Positions 59,519 through 64,000 of a stretch of DNA of 64,000 nt are shown piece after piece. The notes under the pieces are model-generated. The model ran no database searches, was not told the DNA's origin, and saw nothing but the letters and a program-made list of their open reading frames with translations. Location of the stretch: assembly GCA_021845985.1 (NCBI GenBank), contig JAJZES010000041.1, positions 62,001 to 126,000 of the forward strand, given 5' to 3'. Position 1 is the first letter of the stretch. The number at the start of each line of letters is the position of its first letter. Made by a program: the position numbers and the translations under genes. Source of the DNA: Pseudomonadota bacterium. Its GTDB lineage: Bacteria > Pseudomonadota > Alphaproteobacteria > Acetobacterales > Acetobacteraceae.

Positions 59519-62500
59519 TCAGTGCGTCAGCGCCGCCACCTCGCCCGACCGCGTCCCCGCCCGCACCGCCCGCTCCGGCCGGACACGGAACGCCCAGGCG
59601 TACAGCGCCGGCAGAAACACAAGCGTCAGCATTGTCGCCACCGCCAGACCGCCGATCATCGCCAGCGCCATCGGTCCCCAGAACACGTTGAAACTCAGCG
59701 GAATGAACGCCAGCGCCGCGGCCAGCGCGGTGAGCACGACCGGCCGCGCCCGGCGCACCGTGCTCTCGATGATCGCATCGCGCAACGAGCGTCCGGCCGC
59801 CTGATCCTGGCGCACCTGATCGACCAGGATGATGGTGTTGCGCATGATCATGCCGCCGAGCGCGATGACGCCGAGCAGTGCGACGAAGCCGAACGGCGCA
59901 TCGGCCAGCAGCAGCGCCGCCACCGCGCCGATGACGCCGAGCGGCATCGTCGCCAGCACCAGCAGCACGCGCGGCAGGCTTTGCAACTGGATCATCAGCA
60001 CCAGCAGCATCGCCGCCAGCATCGCCGGAAACACTGCGATCAGCGCGCCGTTGGCCTTGGCCGATTCCTCGGCCGCGCCGCCGGTCTCGACCCGCACGCC
60101 CGGCGGCAGCGCCAGCGCCCGGATCGCCGGCAGCGCCGCCGCGGTCACGTCCGGCGCCTGCAACCCGTCCTGCACATCCGCCTCGACCGTGAGGTAGGAC
60201 GCGCGGTTGCGCCGCCACAGGATCGGCTCCTCGGTCTGCGGCACCAGCCGCGCCACCTGCCCCAGCGGCAGCCTGCCGCCGGCGGTGGGCAGCACGAGGT
60301 CGGGCAGCCGGTCGAGATCGAGCCGCTCGGCGGGCACCGCGCGCAGCACCACATCGACCAGCTTGGTGCGGTCGCGCAGTTCGGTCGCGGTCAGGCCGGA
60401 GACCAGCGTGGACAGCGTCGCGGCGATGTCGGCCGGGGCGAGGCCGAGCTGGCGCACCCGGTCCTGGTCGATCGCCAGCCGCAGCGACGGCGCCCGCTCG
60501 CCCCAGGCAAGCTGCGCGTCGCGCGTGCCGGGGGTGGCGCGCAGCGCCGCCAGCACCATGTCGGCCGCCGTCCGCACCGCCGCCAGATCGGCGCCGACGA
60601 CGCGGAACTGCACCGCGAAGCCGACCGGCGGCCCCAGCTCCAGCCGCGACACATGCAGCCGCGCCTGCGGCACCGCCTCCTGCGCGGCGAGGCGCAGCAG
60701 CCGGGCGCGCACCCGCTCGCGCGCCGCCGCGTCGCGCGCGGTCAGCACGATGGTGGCGATGGCATCGTTGGGCAGCGCCGGGTTGAACGCCAGGAAGAAG
60801 CGCGGCGGTCCGCCGCCGATATAGCTGGTGTACCAGCGCACATCGGCATCGGCGGCGAGCGCCTGCTCGACCGTCTGCACCGCCGCCTCGGTCGCCGCAT
60901 GGCTGGCGCCCTGGCGCAGGGTGACATCGACAATCAGCTCCGGCCGAGCCGAGGAGGGGAAGAACTGCTGGCGCACCAGCCCCATCCCGGCCACCGCGAC
61001 GATGAACAACGCCGCCGTGCCGAGCACCACCTTGCGCCGATGGGTGACCGCGAACGCCGCCGTCGCGCGCAGCGCCCGGTACGGCCGGGTGTCGTAGATC
61101 GCATCATGCGACACCACATGGCGCGGCGCCGGCAGCAGAAGCACGCCGAGATAGGGGGTGAACACCACGGCCACCACCCAGCTCACCAGCAGCGCGATGG
61201 TGACCACCCAGAAAATGCCGCCGGCATATTCGCCGGTGGCCGAGCGGGCGATGCCGACCGGCAGGAACCCCGCCGCCGTCACCAGAGTCCCGGTCAGCAT
61301 CGGAAACGCCGTCGAGGTCCAGGCGAAACTGGCCGCGCGCACCCGGTCCCAGCCTTCCTCCAGCTTCACCACCATGGTCTCGACGGCGATGATCGCGTCG
61401 TCCACCAGCAGCCCGAGCGAGATGATCAGCGCGCCGAGCGATACCCGTTCGAGTTCGATGCCGGCGAGGTCCATCACCACGAACACCAGCGCCAGCGTCA
61501 GCGGCACTGCCAGCGCGACGACGATGCCGACGCGCCAGCCGAGCGAGAGGAACGAGATCACCAGCACGACGCCGAGCGCCATGCCGAACTTGAGCTGGAA
61601 CTCGCCCACCGCCTCGCCGATCACCTCCGGCTGATCGGCGATCTGCTGGAGGGCGATGCCGGCGGGCAGATCGGCGCGGATGCGGTCGGCCTCGGCATGC
61701 AGGGCGCGGCCGAAATCCAGCCCGTTGGTGCCCTTCTGCGTCGAGACGGCGACCACCACGCCGGGCCGGCCGTTGTGGCGCAGGGTGAATTGCGGCGGGT
61801 CCTGATAGCCGCGCGAAATGGTGGCGATGTCGCCGAGCCGCAGCGTCGCGGCGCCGGCGGCAATCGGCACGCGGGCGAGCGAGTCCGGCCCGTCCAACGC
61901 GCCATCGACGCGCAGCGGCACCCGCGTCGTGCCGGTCTCGACCACGCCGCCTTCGGCCACCGCATTCTGCTGGGCGATGGCCTGGGCGATCTGCGGCACG
62001 GTGACGCCGAGTGCGGCGAGCCGGGCATTGCTGAACGCGACGTCAATGGTGCGCGGCACCTCGCCGAGGATGGTCACTTTCTCCGCGCCCGGCAGTTGCA
62101 GCAGCCGGTCGCGCACCCGCTCGGCCTGCCGCGTCAGCTCGGCGTTGTCGGCGCCGGTCAGCGCGAACACCGCGCCATACACGTCGGTGTATTCATCGTT
62201 GGCCTGCGGGCCGATGACGCCCTGCGGCAGGCTCGGGCGCAGATCGTCGAGCTTCTTGCGCGTCTGATAGAACAGCGCCGGCACCTCGCGCGGCGGCGTG
62301 TTGTCGGCAAACGTCACCAGCGTCGCGGCAAAGCCCGGCCGCACGAAGGTCGTCAGATTGTCCAGATGCGGCAGGTCCTGCAGCTTGCGCTCGATCGGCT
62401 CGGCCAGCAGGTCCTGCGTCTCGCCCGCGGTCGCGCCCGGCCAGAGGGCGGTGACCACCATCAGCTTGACGGTGAAGCCCGGATCTTCGTTGCGGCCGAG

Positions 62501-62602
62501 ATGGACGTATGACAATCCGCCGGCGGCGAAGATCAGCGCGATGAGAAAGCCAACCAGGCTGCGATGGGCGACCGCCCAGGCGGAGAGGTTGAAGCGGCTC
62601 AC
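59519..62602 (-). CDS. RND efflux transporter permease subunit
   Basis: A 1027-residue RND pump with the duplicated six-helix layout: N-terminal helix after VSRFNLSAWAVAHRSL, periplasmic porter loop PGATAGETQDLLAEPIERKL, central helix GLLVDDAIIAVE with acidic Asp401/Asp402 equivalent to the AcrB proton-relay pair, and a second half LQSLPRVLLVLATMPLGVIGAVAALLLADAPFGFVALLGVIALGGMIMRN. It exports drugs, metals or lipids via an outer-membrane channel. GTG 62602 begins in the stop of the 61-residue gene (GTGA). No TolC-like gene is in the window. Confidence 0.9.
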   Translation of the reverse strand: MSRFNLSAWAVAHRSLVGFLIALIFAAGGLSYVHLGRNEDPGFTVKLMVVTALWPGATAGETQDLLAEPIERKLQDLPHLDNLTTFVRPGFAATLVTFADNTPPREVPALFYQTRKKLDDLRPSLPQGVIGPQANDEYTDVYGAVFALTGADNAELTRQAERVRDRLLQLPGAEKVTILGEVPRTIDVAFSNARLAALGVTVPQIAQAIAQQNAVAEGGVVETGTTRVPLRVDGALDGPDSLARVPIAAGAATLRLGDIATISRGYQDPPQFTLRHNGRPGVVVAVSTQKGTNGLDFGRALHAEADRIRADLPAGIALQQIADQPEVIGEAVGEFQLKFGMALGVVLVISFLSLGWRVGIVVALAVPLTLALVFVVMDLAGIELERVSLGALIISLGLLVDDAIIAVETMVVKLEEGWDRVRAASFAWTSTAFPMLTGTLVTAAGFLPVGIARSATGEYAGGIFWVVTIALLVSWVVAVVFTPYLGVLLLPAPRHVVSHDAIYDTRPYRALRATAAFAVTHRRKVVLGTAALFIVAVAGMGLVRQQFFPSSARPELIVDVTLRQGASHAATEAAVQTVEQALAADADVRWYTSYIGGGPPRFFLAFNPALPNDAIATIVLTARDAAARERVRARLLRLAAQEAVPQARLHVSRLELGPPVGFAVQFRVVGADLAAVRTAADMVLAALRATPGTRDAQLAWGERAPSLRLAIDQDRVRQLGLAPADIAATLSTLVSGLTATELRDRTKLVDVVLRAVPAERLDLDRLPDLVLPTAGGRLPLGQVARLVPQTEEPILWRRNRASYLTVEADVQDGLQAPDVTAAALPAIRALALPPGVRVETGGAAEESAKANGALIAVFPAMLAAMLLVLMIQLQSLPRVLLVLATMPLGVIGAVAALLLADAPFGFVALLGVIALGGMIMRNTIILVDQVRQDQAAGRSLRDAIIESTVRRARPVVLTALAAALAFIPLSFNVFWGPMALAMIGGLAVATMLTLVFLPALYAWAFRVRPERAVRAGTRSGEVAALTH

Positions 62603-62784
62603 GGCGTTCGTGCCACATCGTCGGCATCGAGCAGCCAGCGCAGCAGCGCCCCGGCGCCGCCGTGCCGCGTCTCGACATGCAGTTCGGCCGGAGCGTGCGC
62701 GGCGCCAACCTGGGCCAGCCGCGGGATGAAGGCCTGCGCCATCCACAACCCGGCACTCTGCGGCAGCGGAAGATCGAATGTCAT
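62599..62784 (-). CDS. Small 61-residue protein coupled inside the RND operon
   Basis: ATG 62784 starts five bases after the membrane-fusion-protein stop (62790) and its TGA overlaps the GTG start of the RND pump (GTGA at 62602-62599). The protein (MTFDLPLPQSAGLWMAQAFI... then LLRWLLDADDVARTP) is soluble with a mildly amphipathic start, no signal peptide and no recognised domain. Such tight placement argues it is translated and passes ribosomes to the pump. It may be a regulatory or assembly factor, or only a coupling device. Function unknown. Confidence 0.65.
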   Translation of the reverse strand: MTFDLPLPQSAGLWMAQAFIPRLAQVGAAHAPAELHVETRHGGAGALLRWLLDADDVARTP

Positions 62785-62789
62785 GTCAG

Positions 62790-63875
62790 TCACTCCGTTG
62801 CCGGGCGGATATCGGCGATGCGCACATGCGCCGCCGGATCGAGTTTCTGCCCACCGACCGCGACCACCTGCTCGCCGGCGTCGAGCCCGCTGACGATCAC
62901 CCGGTCCTGGGTCAGCCGGCGCACCGCCACCGGGCGCGCCGCCAGCGTCCCCGCCGAGTCCACCGTCCACACCATCGGCCCCTGCCCACGATCGAGCAGC
63001 GCCGCCGCCGGCAGGCTCGCCAGACGCTGCGCCGTCGCCCCCGGCAGATGCAGCGTCGCCGTCATGCCGAGCGCCAGCCAGCCGGGCGGCCGGTCGAGCA
63101 CGAAGCGCGCGGTATAGGTGCGCAGCGGCCCGTTGGCGGCCGGGGCGATTTCGCGCAGCGTCGCGGCGAGTGTCGTCTCGGGCCGCGCCCAGAGGGTGAC
63201 CGTCGCCCCTGGCCGCGCCGCGTCGGGCAGCGCCTGTTCGGGCAGTTGCACCTCGACCTCGGGCGGTCCGGCCTCGGCGAGACGCACCACCGGATCGCCG
63301 GCGCCGACCACGGTGCCGCGGTCGCGCAGCAGCGCGGTCACTACGCCATCGGCCGGGGCGCGCAATTCGGCATAGTCGAGTTGATGGCGCGCCAACGCCG
63401 CCGCGGCCGCGGCAGCGGCGACCCGCTGCACCGCGGCACGCGCCGCCGCCTGCTTCACCTCATCGGCGGCGGCGGCCACCCAGCCGTCGCGGCGCAGCGC
63501 CGCGCTGCGAACCGCATCGGCCCCGGCCTGAAGGGATTGCGCCTCGGCGGCGGCGAGGTCGGCCTCGGCGCCGCGCAGCGCCAGCGCGAGATCGGCCGGG
63601 TCGAGCCGCGCCAGCACCTGCCCGGCGGAGACCGGCGTGCCGACATCGACCAGCCGCTCAGCGATACGCCCGCCGACGCGGAACCCGGCATCGGCCTCCC
63701 GCCGCGGCCGGAGGATGCCGGCATACAGGCGTGCCTCTGCATCATCGGCCAGCGCCACCCGCACCACCTGCACCGGGCGCGGCGCATCCTCGACACTGGC
63801 GACGGTGCGCTCGAAACAGCCGGCGAGGCCGAGCGGCAGGCAGACGACAAGCGCGATACGGCGGGCGGAACGCAT
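62790..63875 (-). CDS. RND efflux membrane-fusion (periplasmic adaptor) lipoprotein
   Basis: A 361-residue HlyD/AcrA-type adaptor with a lipoprotein signal: LPLGLAGC places the lipidated Cys at residue 20. The mature protein has the beta-barrel and lipoyl halves around a helical hairpin (GFRVGGRIAERLVDVGTPVSAGQVLARLDPADLALALRGAEADLAAAEAQ ... RAPADGVVTALLRDRGTVVGAGDPVVRL). It links the RND pump to an outer-membrane channel. First gene of the operon, preceded by AGGAGG and two palindromes at 63886-63936. Confidence 0.9.
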   Translation of the reverse strand: MRSARRIALVVCLPLGLAGCFERTVASVEDAPRPVQVVRVALADDAEARLYAGILRPRREADAGFRVGGRIAERLVDVGTPVSAGQVLARLDPADLALALRGAEADLAAAEAQSLQAGADAVRSAALRRDGWVAAAADEVKQAAARAAVQRVAAAAAAAALARHQLDYAELRAPADGVVTALLRDRGTVVGAGDPVVRLAEAGPPEVEVQLPEQALPDAARPGATVTLWARPETTLAATLREIAPAANGPLRTYTARFVLDRPPGWLALGMTATLHLPGATAQRLASLPAAALLDRGQGPMVWTVDSAGTLAARPVAVRRLTQDRVIVSGLDAGEQVVAVGGQKLDPAAHVRIADIRPATE

Positions 63876-63885
63876 GGCAGCCTCC

Positions 63886-63936
63886 TGACACGGATGTCAG
63901 GATCGCTGGCGGACTGATGAATGTCAATAGTCATCA
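63886..63936 (-). promoter_or_regulatory. Promoter/operator region of the RND efflux operon
   Basis: Two inverted repeats lie upstream of the adaptor gene: TGACA-CGGA-TGTCA (63886-63899), which overlaps the Shine-Dalgarno sequence, and TGATGA-ATGTCAATAG-TCATCA (63915-63936). The second contains a minus-strand TTGACA, a good -35 match, but no convincing -10 follows at the right spacing. The symmetric layout fits a TetR- or MarR-type repressor operator. No regulator gene is present to the right within the window. Confidence 0.55.
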
Positions 63937-64000
63937 CACGACGAAGCAACACCCGGCGCGACGCCCCGCCCGCCCGAACGCCTCAGAACGCCGCCGCCGG

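Noticed and set aside
55261-59691. Very long plus-strand open frame (about 1476 residues)
   Set aside because: It is antisense to the aldo/keto reductase and hybrid kinase genes, is rich in Arg/His/Gln with no domain, and is the usual high-GC shadow frame.
59240-62512. Plus-strand open frame of about 1090 residues
   Set aside because: Antisense to the RND pump gene; composition is Arg/His/Gln/Asp-rich with no recognisable domain.
1-64000. CRISPR array, insertion sequence or prophage
   Set aside because: No regularly spaced repeats, transposase-like or phage structural proteins were found on either strand.

Overview
The window is about 70% GC, densely packed, with many ATGA stop/start overlaps between neighbouring genes. 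The gene content (HflKC, a Mrp ATPase with CPxC motif, a Hint-domain surface protein, a PEP-CTERM protein, pstSCAB-phoU-phoB) fits an alphaproteobacterium. Acetobacteraceae/Rhodospirillales is my best guess, from protein style only; no rRNA or other phylogenetic marker is present.

Layout. 0-3 kb: hflK-hflC (hflC runs off the left edge) divergent from mrp. 3-7.4 kb: a CUT2-type sugar ABC transporter whose two permeases are fused into one 755-residue chain. 7.6-14.3 kb: a stand-alone Lrp/AsnC sensor domain, asparagine synthetase, two coupled glycosyltransferases, a P1 peptidase, a metallo-hydrolase and small unknowns. 14.3-21 kb: a spermidine/putrescine-type ABC operon ending in a LysR regulator, convergent with a desaturase/sugar-isomerase pair, then tRNA-Val(CAC). 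21.4-29 kb: a coiled-coil/AT-hook-like unknown, a large membrane protein, a lipocalin and a second polyamine-type ABC operon with the same gene order. 29-33 kb: an SDR, then a three-gene CDP-sugar/methyltransferase-like set and a single-domain response regulator. 33-39 kb: an envelope-lipid run of AsmA, DedA, ATP-grasp, UppP and SGNH hydrolase.

39-42 kb holds a YedY-like molybdoenzyme followed by a broken glutathione peroxidase, a fluoride riboswitch with an SD-masking hairpin in front of crcB, and a repeat-rich protein with a frameshift. 42-48.4 kb: a PEP-CTERM protein convergent with the phosphate operon pstS-pstC-pstA-pstB-phoU-phoB, which is preceded by a clear Pho box. 48.4-54.6 kb: rsmB, rpe, a heparinase-like protein, a TPR-glycosyltransferase and a Hint-domain protein. 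54.7-64 kb: a glutamine-amidotransferase-like hydrolase, an aldo/keto reductase lacking the usual catalytic His, a 942-residue hybrid histidine kinase, and an RND efflux operon (membrane-fusion protein, a 61-residue small protein, RND pump) with palindromes in its upstream region.

The most informative points are the fluoride riboswitch and its expression platform, the Pho box shared between pstS and rsmB, the fused permease, the doubly inactivated glutathione peroxidase, the tiny coupled gene inside the RND operon, and the DedA/ATP-grasp/UppP/SGNH run. I did not see a clearly new defence or mobile system, CRISPR array, insertion sequence or prophage.
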